A stretch of 64,000 nt of DNA. Source: Pacificoceanicola sp048553275 (GTDB lineage Bacteria > Pseudomonadota > Alphaproteobacteria > Rhodobacterales > Rhodobacteraceae). A model generated the notes under the pieces. It saw only the letters and a list, made by a program, of their open reading frames with translations. It had not been told where the DNA came from and searched no databases. Positions 17,888 through 25,392 of the stretch are shown here, piece by piece. Position numbers and translations under genes: made by a program. Each line of letters opens with the position of its first letter. The first letter of the stretch is position 1. The DNA is taken from contig NZ_JBLZMW010000012.1 in NCBI RefSeq assembly GCF_048553275.1, forward strand, positions 92,454 through 156,453. The letters run 5' to 3'.

Positions 17888-18808
17888 TTATTCTTCAAGG
17901 CCGAGCAAGACCTTGACCTGATCCAGCGCCGTCTGCGTCACTTCGGAGTCCCGAACCGCCTGAAGCGCGGCCTGGGCACTGATCTTCTTGAGCGCGGTCA
18001 TGTCCGATTCGTCGATATAGGTCGCGACCTTCTCGTAATCGAAGCCCTCAACGGTCAGCAGCTCGGTCAGCTTGACGCCGTCAACCATCGGCACGCTCTC
18101 GTCTGTGGCCATCTGCGTGGCTTCGGCCGCCTCGGCTGTTGCCTCTGCGGCGCCCTCAGCTGCCGTGCCAGCGGCCTCACCGGACGCTTCTGCCGCCGTC
18201 TCCGCCGCCGCACCGGCGGTTTCGCTGGCCGTATCCGCTGTGTCGGACCCGGCCTCGACAGCGTCGGTCAGCATTTGTTGCGCGCCCTCGGTGATCATAC
18301 CGGCGGTCTCCGCTGCGTTATTCAGGGCATCCTGACCGGCCTCGGTCGCCGCCGCCGCCGCAGATTCCGCGCCTTCAGCAACGCTGTCCGCCGCTTGTGC
18401 TGCCTGCTGAGCGGCCTCTTCTGCGGCGGTCTCCACAGCCGCGGCGACCTCGGCGGCAGTTTCTTCCGCAGCCTGCGCAGCGGCTTCTGCTTCGGCCGCT
18501 GCCTCTGCTGCCGCTTCGGCAAGCTCGGCTTCCGCCGCTTCCGCTTCGGCCTGGGCTGCTTCTGCCGCCGCTTCCGCTTCGGCCTGGGCTGCTTCTGCCG
18601 CGGCTTCGGCTTCGGCTTCGGCTTCCGCCGCTTTCGCTTCGGCCTCGGCGGCTTCTGCCGCAGCTGCCTCTTCTGCCGCCTCTGCCTGCGCTTCGACCGC
18701 CGCTGCGCGCTCGGCCGCGACCCGCGCCGCCTCCTGCTGGTTCGAATAAAGGACGTAGCCCCCGATTCCCGCGATCGCCACGATCGCTGCGATTGCTATG
18801 TTTCTCAT
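17888..18808 (-). CDS. Membrane-anchored Ala/Glu-rich coiled-coil protein
   Basis: 306 residues. One N-terminal membrane anchor (IAIAAIVAIAGIGGYVLYS), then about 200 residues almost wholly Ala, Glu, Gln and Thr, predicted helical. Residues around 70-100 repeat with an 11-residue period (AEAEAAAEAAQ twice), a hendecad typical of long amphipathic helices. A normal-composition C-terminal domain of about 65 residues follows (VDGVKLTELLTVEGFDYEK ... LDQVKVLLGLEE), which would face the periplasm if the anchor is uncleaved. I do not recognise the family; TolA-like linkers and histone-H1-like Ala-rich proteins look similar only by composition. Stand-alone gene, divergent from infC, with a strong terminator. 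Confidence 0.75.
   Translation of the reverse strand: MRNIAIAAIVAIAGIGGYVLYSNQQEAARVAAERAAAVEAQAEAAEEAAAAEAAEAEAKAAEAEAEAEAAAEAAQAEAEAAAEAAQAEAEAAEAELAEAAAEAAAEAEAAAQAAEETAAEVAAAVETAAEEAAQQAAQAADSVAEGAESAAAAATEAGQDALNNAAETAGMITEGAQQMLTDAVEAGSDTADTASETAGAAAETAAEASGEAAGTAAEGAAEATAEAAEATQMATDESVPMVDGVKLTELLTVEGFDYEKVATYIDESDMTALKKISAQAALQAVRDSEVTQTALDQVKVLLGLEE
18539..18604. repeat. Tandem 33-bp repeat inside the Ala/Glu-rich gene
   Basis: Two adjacent 33-base units differing at one base near the end (18539-18571 and 18572-18604), encoding the 11-residue hendecad twice. Flanking sequence contains shorter GCTTCGGC runs, so length variation between strains is likely. Confidence 0.7.
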
Positions 18809-19009
18809 GGCTCTTCTTCCTTACCCTTGGGGAGCCGCCGTTTCACAACGAAGGCCTTGACGGAATTTGATGTGCGGCAATCCTCGCACAACGACAAGGG
18901 GAATACAGGCCATTCCCGACGCAAAACAGCGAAATCCCGCTTGAATCACGCCCGTGGCAAGTCTACCTTGCGCATCTACCGACCAACGGAAATTATCAGG
19001 AGCAATCCC

Positions 19010-19555
19010 ATAGCCCGCAGACCCCACAACGCGCCCCCCACGCGCGACACCGGCCCCCGCGTCAACGGACGTATCCGGGCGCCCGAAATCCGTCTCATTG
19101 GCGCCGAAGGCGAGAACGTCGGCGTTGTCACCCCGGCCCGCGCGATGGATATGGCGGAAGAAGCCGGTCTGGACCTGGTTGAAATATCGCCCAACGCGAA
19201 TCCGCCGGTCTGCAAGATCATGGATTTCGGCAAGTTCAAATACGAACAACAAAAGCGTGAATCCGAGGCCCGCAAAAAGCAGAAGATCATCGAAGTCAAA
19301 GAGGTGAAGTTCCGGCCGAATACGGACACCCACGACTACGAAGTGAAAATGCGTAACGTTTTCAAATTCTTGGAAGCTGGCGACAAGGTGAAGATCACGC
19401 TGCGCTTCCGGGGCCGCGAAATGGCGCACCAGAACCTTGGCCGTGAGCTGCTCGAACGGGTGGCCGAAGACGTCAAGGAAATCGGCAAGGTTGAGAACAT
19501 GCCGAAGATGGAAGGCCGCCAGATGGTCATGATGATCGGACCGTCGGCGAAATAA
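19010..19555 (+). CDS. infC: Translation initiation factor IF-3, with ATA start codon
   Basis: 181 residues. IF-3 binds the 30S subunit and enforces correct start codon and initiator tRNA choice. Domains: IF3_N about 15-85 (RVNGRIRAPEIRLIGAEGENVG ... MDFGKFKYEQQ), basic linker (KRESEARKKQKIIEVKEVK), IF3_C to the end (DYEVKMRNVFKFLEAGDKVK, GREMAHQNLGRELLERV). The expected N-terminus ARRPHNAPPTRDTGPR has no ATG, GTG or TTG before it; an ATA at 19010 is in frame, 7 bases after a consensus AGGAG. infC uses AUU and similar rare starts in other bacteria as the basis of autoregulation, so ATA is taken as the start. No rpmI or rplT follows; a terminator does. Confidence 0.93.
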   Translation: MARRPHNAPPTRDTGPRVNGRIRAPEIRLIGAEGENVGVVTPARAMDMAEEAGLDLVEISPNANPPVCKIMDFGKFKYEQQKRESEARKKQKIIEVKEVKFRPNTDTHDYEVKMRNVFKFLEAGDKVKITLRFRGREMAHQNLGRELLERVAEDVKEIGKVENMPKMEGRQMVMMIGPSAK

Positions 19556-19588
19556 TCGCGCCGCGCCAGTCACACGACACACGACAGG

Positions 19589-19616
19589 AACCCGCCGCAA
19601 TCCGGCGGGTTTTTTG
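19589..19616 (+). terminator. Rho-independent terminator of infC
   Basis: CCCGCCG-5 nt-CGGCGGG followed by seven T, 34 bases after the infC stop. Confidence 0.9.
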
Positions 19617-19690
19617 TTGCCCGCGCATCGCCGCACGCAACGCCCCATGCGCCCGGGGACATCGCGCCCGCGATGGAATCACCGCACCAA

Positions 19691-20683
19691 TCAGGCCTCG
19701 CGCAAACGGCCGCGTTGGGGAATCTCCTTGAGCAGCCCACCAACCCCCATGGCCGCGATGTCTCGCGGATGCAACGGTACGCCGCAGAGCAGCCGTTCCA
19801 TCACCCAATCCGCCCCATTGAGCGCCGGAGAGCGCGCGCACCCCGGCAATCCGATCACGGGCCGTGCGTCTAGCTCTCCGAAAAACAGCAGGTTGCCGGG
19901 ATCGACTGGCATACCGAAATGGGTCACCGTCCCGCCCGCTTGTCGCAACGCCTCGGGGGCTGTGTCATGCAGATCGGAGGTGGCCGAGGCCGTCAGGATC
20001 AGGATCGCGTCGGCGGTGCTGGCCCGGATCGCCGCCGCCAAGGGCGCACACTCATGCGGCACCACCTGCTTGGGCGCAAGCGCCACGCCAAGCCGCGCCA
20101 GCCGCGCGCCGGTCACCGCCTGCCCCTTCTCTCCGCTCTCGCCGGGCTCCAGAGCGGTCTGGATCAGGTCCACGGTCTGGCACACCGCCGGACGCAGGCG
20201 CAGCGCCGCTTGCCCGGCGAGACAGGCCGCCTCCAGCGCCGCATCGGGCACCGCATAGGCGATAATCTTGACCGTGGCGACCATGCCACCCGCGTCGATG
20301 CGCTGCCATTGCGGCACTGTGGCCACGGTTATCATCGGGTGAAGCGCGTTGAGCGCATGAATGCGATCCGAAATAACCTCAACGATTCCAGAGCCTTGCG
20401 CGTGAATGTTCACACGGCCAGTGGCTGCCCGGCCAAGCCGCAGTCCGGCCCGCTCCGCATCCGGCACCAGCGCAGCGGCCAACCGTTCGGCGGCGGCATC
20501 TTCGCCCACATCGCCCGGCTCAAGCGTCGCCGCCGTCACCGACCTCAGCCCGGCCTCCCGCAACGTCGCGATGTCGTCCAGCGACAGAACCCGGCCTTTC
20601 TTCAGCCGCCCCTTGGGCAGCGCCACGGAATGCGCCAGCACGCTGCCAAGCGCCGCATCGAGGGAAATATCGCCGAATTTCAT
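19691..20683 (-). CDS. Molybdopterin-binding (MoaB/Mog-like) protein linked to XdhC
   Basis: 330 residues. The N-terminus (MKFGDISLDAALGSVLAHSV ... LKKGRVLSLDDIATLREAG) is the small domain seen in proteins annotated as molybdopterin-binding or molybdenum cofactor cytidylyl-transfer related; the C-terminal part has a MoCF_biosynth-like region with ILILTASATSDLHDTAPEALRQAGG and GMPVDPGNLLFFGELDARPVIGLPGCA, like the MoeA/Mog glycine-rich loop. Its start overlaps the xdhC stop (ATGA), so the two are translationally coupled. Probably prepares or inserts molybdenum cofactor for xanthine dehydrogenase-type enzymes encoded elsewhere. Confidence 0.8.
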   Translation of the reverse strand: MKFGDISLDAALGSVLAHSVALPKGRLKKGRVLSLDDIATLREAGLRSVTAATLEPGDVGEDAAAERLAAALVPDAERAGLRLGRAATGRVNIHAQGSGIVEVISDRIHALNALHPMITVATVPQWQRIDAGGMVATVKIIAYAVPDAALEAACLAGQAALRLRPAVCQTVDLIQTALEPGESGEKGQAVTGARLARLGVALAPKQVVPHECAPLAAAIRASTADAILILTASATSDLHDTAPEALRQAGGTVTHFGMPVDPGNLLFFGELDARPVIGLPGCARSPALNGADWVMERLLCGVPLHPRDIAAMGVGGLLKEIPQRGRLREA

Positions 20684-21648
20684 GCGCCCTTCCGCAGGGT
20701 CTGTGTCATCTCGGCCAGCACCGAAACCGCAATCTCCGACGGTCCTGCCGCACCAATATCGAGGCCAATGGGGCCGTGAATGCGCGCGATCTCCGCCGCT
20801 GAAAATCCCGCCTCCTCAAGTCGTGCCACGCGCTTGGCATGGGTCCGGGTCGATCCCAGGGCGCCGATATAAAAACACTCCGATTTCAGCGCCTTGAACA
20901 GCGCCGGATCGTCCAGTTTCGGATCATGGGTCAGCAGAACCAGTGCCGTGCGTGTATCCAGCCCAAGCGCATCCATCGCCTCATCCGGCCAGTCGTGCAT
21001 CAGCGTCTCGCCGGGGAAGCGCTCCGGGCTGGCAAAGGCCTCGCGCGGATCGACGATCGCCGGATCATAACCCGCGATCCGCGCCATCGGCAGCAGCGCC
21101 TGCGCGATATGCACCGCCCCCACCACGATCAACCGCAGCGGCGGGTTGTGAATGGCGACGAACGTGCGCGTCTCCTCCTCGAACCCGGAGCGGTCCATGC
21201 GGAAGCGCGTTTCAAACCCCTCAGAGGTCAGCGACCGGGCCCCGCTCTCCAGATCGGCCACGTAGGCCACCGGCCTGCGCGCCTGCCGCGCCGCGCACAG
21301 ATCGCGCAGCATGGCCTCCGGCATGACCTGGCCAATCGGCTCCACCAGCACCCGGATCGTACCGCCACAGGCCAGTCCCACGGCAAAGGCATCCTGATCC
21401 GAAACGCCGAATTCCAGTTCGCGCGCCGCGCCTGCCTCCAGCGCCTCCAGCGCCTCGACAATCACCGCGCCCTCGACACAGCCGCCGGAGACCGAGCCTT
21501 CGATCTCGCCCTCGCCGCTGATCGCAAGCTGGCTGCCCACGCGCCGCGGCGCGCTGCCCCATGTCTCGATCACCGTGGCCAGCACGGCGCCTTTGCCTGC
21601 CTCATGCCAGGCCAGCGCGGTTTCGGGAATCTGGTCGAAACGATCCAT
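20680..21648 (-). CDS. XdhC/CoxI family molybdenum cofactor chaperone
   Basis: 322 residues. The N-terminal XdhC_CoxI domain is shown by GAVLATVIETWGSAPRRVGSQLAI and GSVSGGCVEGAVI with its conserved Cys; a C-terminal Rossmann-fold domain starts RLIVVGAVHIAQALLPMARIAGYD and includes LTHDPKLDDPALFKALKSECFYIGALGS. The family binds molybdenum cofactor and protects or sulfurates it before insertion into xanthine dehydrogenase-type enzymes. It is the first gene of a two-gene operon. No xanthine dehydrogenase structural gene is in the window. Confidence 0.92.
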   Translation of the reverse strand: MDRFDQIPETALAWHEAGKGAVLATVIETWGSAPRRVGSQLAISGEGEIEGSVSGGCVEGAVIVEALEALEAGAARELEFGVSDQDAFAVGLACGGTIRVLVEPIGQVMPEAMLRDLCAARQARRPVAYVADLESGARSLTSEGFETRFRMDRSGFEEETRTFVAIHNPPLRLIVVGAVHIAQALLPMARIAGYDPAIVDPREAFASPERFPGETLMHDWPDEAMDALGLDTRTALVLLTHDPKLDDPALFKALKSECFYIGALGSTRTHAKRVARLEEAGFSAAEIARIHGPIGLDIGAAGPSEIAVSVLAEMTQTLRKGA

Positions 21649-21776
21649 GTCGAAAATCCTCCTGAGGCCGTTCTACGCCGCACGGCGCGCGGCGTCTCCC
21701 CCTGCGAAAGTGCCGTATGCCGGACCCTAGTCCCGGCGGCGTCGGAGTTGCAATCCACCTCGCCGCCGGGACACGC

Positions 21777-21804
21777 AAAAGGCGGCCCCCGCAGGGACCG
21801 CCTG
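21777..21804 (-). terminator. Rho-independent terminator of purC
   Basis: On the minus strand AGGCGGTCCC pairs, with one imperfect position, with GGGGCCGCCT, followed by TTTTGC; it begins 24 bases after the purC stop. Confidence 0.7.
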
Positions 21805-21827
21805 TCACGTCAAACCACGCGGGGCTT

Positions 21828-22589
21828 TCAATTGATCAGGGTCGGCTTCGTCGGATGGGTCGCCTGCTTCGGCATCACGCCAAGGCGTTTGGCCACCTCG
21901 GTATAGGCATCCGTGAGTGAGCCGAGATCGCGGCGGAACACGTCCTTGTCCAGCTTCTGCCCGGTCTCGATATCCCACAGGCGGCAGCTGTCCGGAGAAA
22001 TCTCATCGGCCACGATAAGCCGCTGGAAATCGCCATCGTACACGCGGCCGATCTCGATCTTGAAATCGACCAGCTTGATCCCGACCCCGTACATCAACCC
22101 GGACATGAAATCATTCACCCGCAGCGCCAGCGCCACGATATCGTCCATGTCATGCTGCGAGGCCCAGCCAAAGGCCGCGATGTGCTCTTCGGTGACCAGC
22201 GGATCGCCCAGCTTGTCGTCCTTGTAGCAGTATTCCACGATCGGGCGCGGCAGCTGCGTGCCCTCTTCGATGCCAAGGCGCTTGGACATCGACCCGGCGG
22301 CATAATTGCGCACGATGATCTCCAGCGGCACGATCTCGCAGGCGCGCACCAATTGCTCACGCATGTTCAGCCGCTTGAGGAAGTGCGTCGGCACACCAAC
22401 CGTATTCAGCCCGGTCATGAAGAACTCGGACAGCAGGTTGTTGAGCACGCCCTTGCCCTCGATCGTCGCCTTTTTCTCGGCGTTGAAGGCGGTGGCGTCA
22501 TCCTTGAAGTATTGTACGATGGTGCCCGGCTCGGGGCCTTCGTACATCGTCTTTGCCTTGCCTTCATAGATTTTCTTGCGACGTGCCAT
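21828..22589 (-). CDS. purC: Phosphoribosylaminoimidazole-succinocarboxamide synthase
   Basis: 253 residues from ATG at 22589 (MARRKKIYEGKAKTMYEG), with AAAGG before it; the open frame upstream is not coding. Joins CAIR and aspartate to give SAICAR in purine synthesis, with ATP. KIYEGKAKTMYEG is the family N-terminus; VRNYAAGSMSKRLGIEEG is the SAICAR synthetase signature 1 region; LVDFKIEIGR and ISPDSCRLWD form the active site. Single gene. A terminator-like hairpin lies 22 bases upstream of its start codon. Confidence 0.95.
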   Translation of the reverse strand: MARRKKIYEGKAKTMYEGPEPGTIVQYFKDDATAFNAEKKATIEGKGVLNNLLSEFFMTGLNTVGVPTHFLKRLNMREQLVRACEIVPLEIIVRNYAAGSMSKRLGIEEGTQLPRPIVEYCYKDDKLGDPLVTEEHIAAFGWASQHDMDDIVALALRVNDFMSGLMYGVGIKLVDFKIEIGRVYDGDFQRLIVADEISPDSCRLWDIETGQKLDKDVFRRDLGSLTDAYTEVAKRLGVMPKQATHPTKPTLIN

Positions 22590-22610
22590 TTCGGGCCTTT
22601 CCGGAAATGC

Positions 22611-22634
22611 AAAAGAGCGCCCGGAGTCGGGCGC
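22611..22634 (-). promoter_or_regulatory. Terminator-like hairpin in the purC leader
   Basis: On the minus strand GCGCCC-GACTCC-GGGCGC is followed by TCTTTT, then 21 bases to the purC ATG. No gene lies upstream on this strand within 2 kb for it to terminate (the neighbour is divergent), so it may act as an attenuator or protect the 5' end. Confidence 0.55.
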
Positions 22635-22834
22635 GTTTATCGTCCTGATACTCCAAGCCCCCTGCCGCCGCAAGCATACTCGCGCGCCAGCGCCGCGCGC
22701 CGCGCCGAAAGGCCTACGGCCGCCCCCGAAACCGCGCGCGTTGCCGCAGACTTGCACTCGCCTCTTGCACTGAGGGGTTCGCATCGGCATATCCGGGTGG
22801 ACCGTTTCAATCAGACCGCAGGGAGCTCTGGCCC

Positions 22835-23149
22835 ATGTCCACCTTTGACGATCGCGAAAGCGCTTTTGAGAACAAGTTCGCCCATGACGAAGAGGCAAAG
22901 TTCAAAGCCGAAGCGCGCTGCAACAAGCTGCTTGGCCTTTGGGCTGCGGAGATGCTGGGCAAATCCGGCGATGACGCACAGGCCTACGCCAAGGAAGTCA
23001 TCCGCGCCGATTTCGAAGAGGCCGGCCATGAGGACGTGGTGCGCAAAGTTGCCGCCGACCTCGGTGACAAATCCTCCCCCGACGAGATCCGCGCCAAGCG
23101 GGCCGCGCTGATGCTCGAAGCCAAGGGCCAGATCGTCAAAGAGCTTTGA
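22835..23149 (+). CDS. F1-ATPase inhibitor subunit zeta (DUF1476)
   Basis: 104 residues, cytoplasmic. MSTFDDRESAFENKFAHDEE is the N-terminal inhibitory helix of the alphaproteobacterial zeta subunit, which blocks ATP hydrolysis by the F1Fo-ATP synthase as IF1 does in mitochondria (known from Paracoccus). The rest is the four-helix bundle: ARCNKLLGLWAAEMLG, YAKEVIRADFEEAG, SPDEIRAKRAALMLEA. Divergent to purC; ends 90 bases before a bidirectional terminator. Confidence 0.92.
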   Translation: MSTFDDRESAFENKFAHDEEAKFKAEARCNKLLGLWAAEMLGKSGDDAQAYAKEVIRADFEEAGHEDVVRKVAADLGDKSSPDEIRAKRAALMLEAKGQIVKEL

Positions 23150-23239
23150 CATCGCGCCCGGCCAGGACCGACCGTCCTGGCCGAGGGCCGCGCCCTGTTC
23201 GCGACTGCGCCCCGGGGCGCGCCGGAATGGGCCCACGAC

Positions 23240-23270
23240 AAAAAAGGCGCCCCGACCGGGCGCCTTTTTT
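23240..23270. terminator. Bidirectional terminator between subunit zeta and prfB
   Basis: AAAAAAGGCGCCC pairs perfectly with GGGCGCCTTTTTT over a 5-base loop; the A-run and T-run make it functional in both directions for the converging genes. Confidence 0.92.
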
Positions 23271-23294
23271 CATTCCATCAAACACAAACCGCCA

Positions 23295-24419
23295 TCAGTC
23301 CTCGGCGTTGGCATCCGCCCGGCTCTTGCCCGCCACCTGCATGGCCAGCGTCGCCTCCATGAAGCCATCGAGATCGCCGTCAAGCACACCTTGGGTGTCC
23401 GCCGTCTCATGGCTCGTCCGCAGGTCCTTCACCATCTGATAGGGCTGCAAGACATAAGACCGGATCTGCGCGCCCCAGCCCGCATCCCCCTTGGCTTCGT
23501 GCAGGGCGTTCACCTCGGCGTTTCGCTTGTCCAGCTCCATCTGGTAGAGCCGCGATTTCAACGCCTTCATGGCGATGTCGCGGTTCTGGTGCTGCGACTT
23601 CTCCGAAGAGGTCACCACGATACCGGACGGGTGGTGCGTGATGCGCACCGCCGAGTCGGTCGTGTTCACGTGCTGGCCGCCCGCGCCGGAGGAGCGATAG
23701 GTATCAATCCGGATATCCGCCGGATTGACCTCAATTTCGATGTTGTCGTCGATCACCGGATAGGCCCCGACCGCGGCAAAGGATGTCTCGCGCGTGCCCT
23801 TGCCAAACGGTGAAATCCGCACCAGCCGATGCGTGCCGCTCTCGGACTTAAGCCAGCCATAGGCGTTCTTGCCCTTGATCTGATAGGTCACGGATTTGAT
23901 ACCGGCCTCGGTGCCCGGCGTCTCTTCCTGCAGGTCCACCTCAAAGCCGCGCTTCTCGGCCCAGCGGACATACATCCGCGCCAGCATGCTGGCCCAATCG
24001 CAGGCCTCCGTGCCGCCCGCGCCGGACTTGATCTCAAGGAAGGCGTCATTGCCGTCGGTCTCGCCGTTCAGCAGCGCTTCAAGCTCCTTCTTCGCCGCCT
24101 TCTCGACCAACGCTGCGAGCGCCTTCTCCGCGTCGGCGACCACCTCGGCATCCTCTTCCATCTCGCCAAGCTCGATCAGCTCGACCTGATCCTCAAGCTC
24201 CTGCTTGATCGAGGTATAGGTCTCCATCGCATCCACGAGGCCCTGGCGTTCGCGCATCAGCTTCTGCGCCGCCGCGGGATCGTCCCAGAGGTTCGGGTCC
24301 TCGACCCGGGCGTTGAACTCCTCCAGACGGTGCTGCGCCGTGTCCCAGCCAAGCCGTTGTTTCAACAGCTCAAGCGACTTTTCGACCTTGTCGACATTGT
24401 TCTGAACTTCCGCGCGCAT
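23295..24419 (-). CDS. prfB: Peptide chain release factor 2
   Basis: 374 residues from ATG at 24419 (MRAEVQNNVDKVEKS), with AAGAGG upstream. Terminates translation at UGA and UAA. The SPF tripeptide that reads the stop codon is in VRISPFGKGT and the GGQ motif that triggers hydrolysis in RSSGAGGQHVNTTDSAVR. The reading frame is continuous through the region where many bacteria have a programmed +1 frameshift with an in-frame UGA near codon 25, so that autoregulatory device is missing here. Converges on subunit zeta across a shared terminator. Confidence 0.96.
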   Translation of the reverse strand: MRAEVQNNVDKVEKSLELLKQRLGWDTAQHRLEEFNARVEDPNLWDDPAAAQKLMRERQGLVDAMETYTSIKQELEDQVELIELGEMEEDAEVVADAEKALAALVEKAAKKELEALLNGETDGNDAFLEIKSGAGGTEACDWASMLARMYVRWAEKRGFEVDLQEETPGTEAGIKSVTYQIKGKNAYGWLKSESGTHRLVRISPFGKGTRETSFAAVGAYPVIDDNIEIEVNPADIRIDTYRSSGAGGQHVNTTDSAVRITHHPSGIVVTSSEKSQHQNRDIAMKALKSRLYQMELDKRNAEVNALHEAKGDAGWGAQIRSYVLQPYQMVKDLRTSHETADTQGVLDGDLDGFMEATLAMQVAGKSRADANAED

Positions 24420-24515
24420 GGAGGGACCTCTTGTTCTCAGGCCCGCGTGATACCAAGCGGCCAGCGGACGGGCAAGCGCCGAAGTCGCACAGGCTTCCGT
24501 GCGGTCAGGAAACGG

Positions 24516-24542
24516 AAAACCGCCGGGCAACGGCCCCGGCGG
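24516..24542 (-). terminator. Rho-independent terminator of the VPLPA-CTERM gene
   Basis: On the minus strand CCGCCGGG-7 nt-CCCGGCGG followed by TTTT, 22 bases after the stop codon. Confidence 0.85.
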
Positions 24543-24564
24543 CATCCTGTCGGTCCGGCCCGGT

Positions 24565-25152
24565 TCAGACCTTGCGTCGCCGCAGAGAGAGAGCACCCAA
24601 ACCAGTCAGCAGCAAGAGCGCACTGGCGGGCAAGGGCACCTCGCTGGTGATCTCTCCGACCGTCATGTTCAGAACGTTTGCACCGTACGTCCCGGTGTAA
24701 AAACCCTCGTAGACGCCCATGCCGGCGAGGTCCGTCCCAAACACCACGGCCTGTCCGGCGAGCAGGGAGTTAGAGACGTAATCAGTCGATATCTGCAGGT
24801 AACTCTGATTGAATCCGAAGGTCGATCCCGCTGTCGAACTGGCCGCGGGATCGTCAAATTCTCTGTAAACGAAGTCACCAAACCCAGGGAACGTGTTCGT
24901 TCGCAAGCCATAGTTGTAGTAGCTTCCGTTATACGAGGCGATAAAAGCGACTTCCGGAAAGAGCCCCACATAGTCAAGGTTAGACCCGGAGTAGGCAAAC
25001 AACCCCGTCAGGTCGACCGAACCGCTGAAAGTGAAAACCACGTCAGAGCCGGACTCGTAAAGGTGCAGGTCCATGGTGCCGGCCGCAACCGCGCCGGTAG
25101 AAACCGTTGCAAGCGCAGCAGCGGCGATCGAAAACTTTGGTAGAAATTTCAT
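24565..25152 (-). CDS. Secreted VPLPA-CTERM sorting-domain protein
   Basis: 195 residues. Sec signal peptide (MKFLPKFSIAAAALATVSTGAVA), a Tyr/Phe/Ser/Gly-rich body of about 145 residues, and a C-terminal tripartite sorting signal: VPLPAS, hydrophobic helix ALLLLTGLGALSL, then RRRKV. This is the VPLPA variant of PEP-CTERM found in Rhodobacteraceae, normally recognised by an exosortase and linked to exopolysaccharide and surface proteins. The exosortase is not in this window. Body composition is less Ala-rich and the DNA less GC-rich than neighbours. GAGGAATA precedes the ATG. Confidence 0.88.
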   Translation of the reverse strand: MKFLPKFSIAAAALATVSTGAVAAGTMDLHLYESGSDVVFTFSGSVDLTGLFAYSGSNLDYVGLFPEVAFIASYNGSYYNYGLRTNTFPGFGDFVYREFDDPAASSTAGSTFGFNQSYLQISTDYVSNSLLAGQAVVFGTDLAGMGVYEGFYTGTYGANVLNMTVGEITSEVPLPASALLLLTGLGALSLRRRKV

Positions 25153-25392
25153 GATTATTCCTCAACCGCTTGTTAAAATGCGGAGTCCAGCCATCGCGGC
25201 TGAAACGACTGAGGTCGGCAACGTAGATCTGCAATCTGCCGTAACGTCAAGATGTTTCCAGATAAACGACCACGACGGGATGGTTTAATGTCCCCTGCCC
25301 GCCTGACAGGCCGCGCCCGCAACCGCAGATTGCGGCGGGACGACACACGGATTGTCGCGTTTTGAGCGCGGGCCGAACCGGCCTTCTCCCGA

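Noticed and set aside
18275..19009. Open frame extending 245 codons upstream of infC
   Set aside because: It is the reverse side of the Ala/Glu-rich gene, giving Arg/Cys/Gly-rich nonsense; IF-3 homology begins at 19010.
23295..24419. Programmed +1 frameshift in prfB
   Set aside because: The reading frame is continuous from the ATG through the whole protein; there is no in-frame UGA in the early region.
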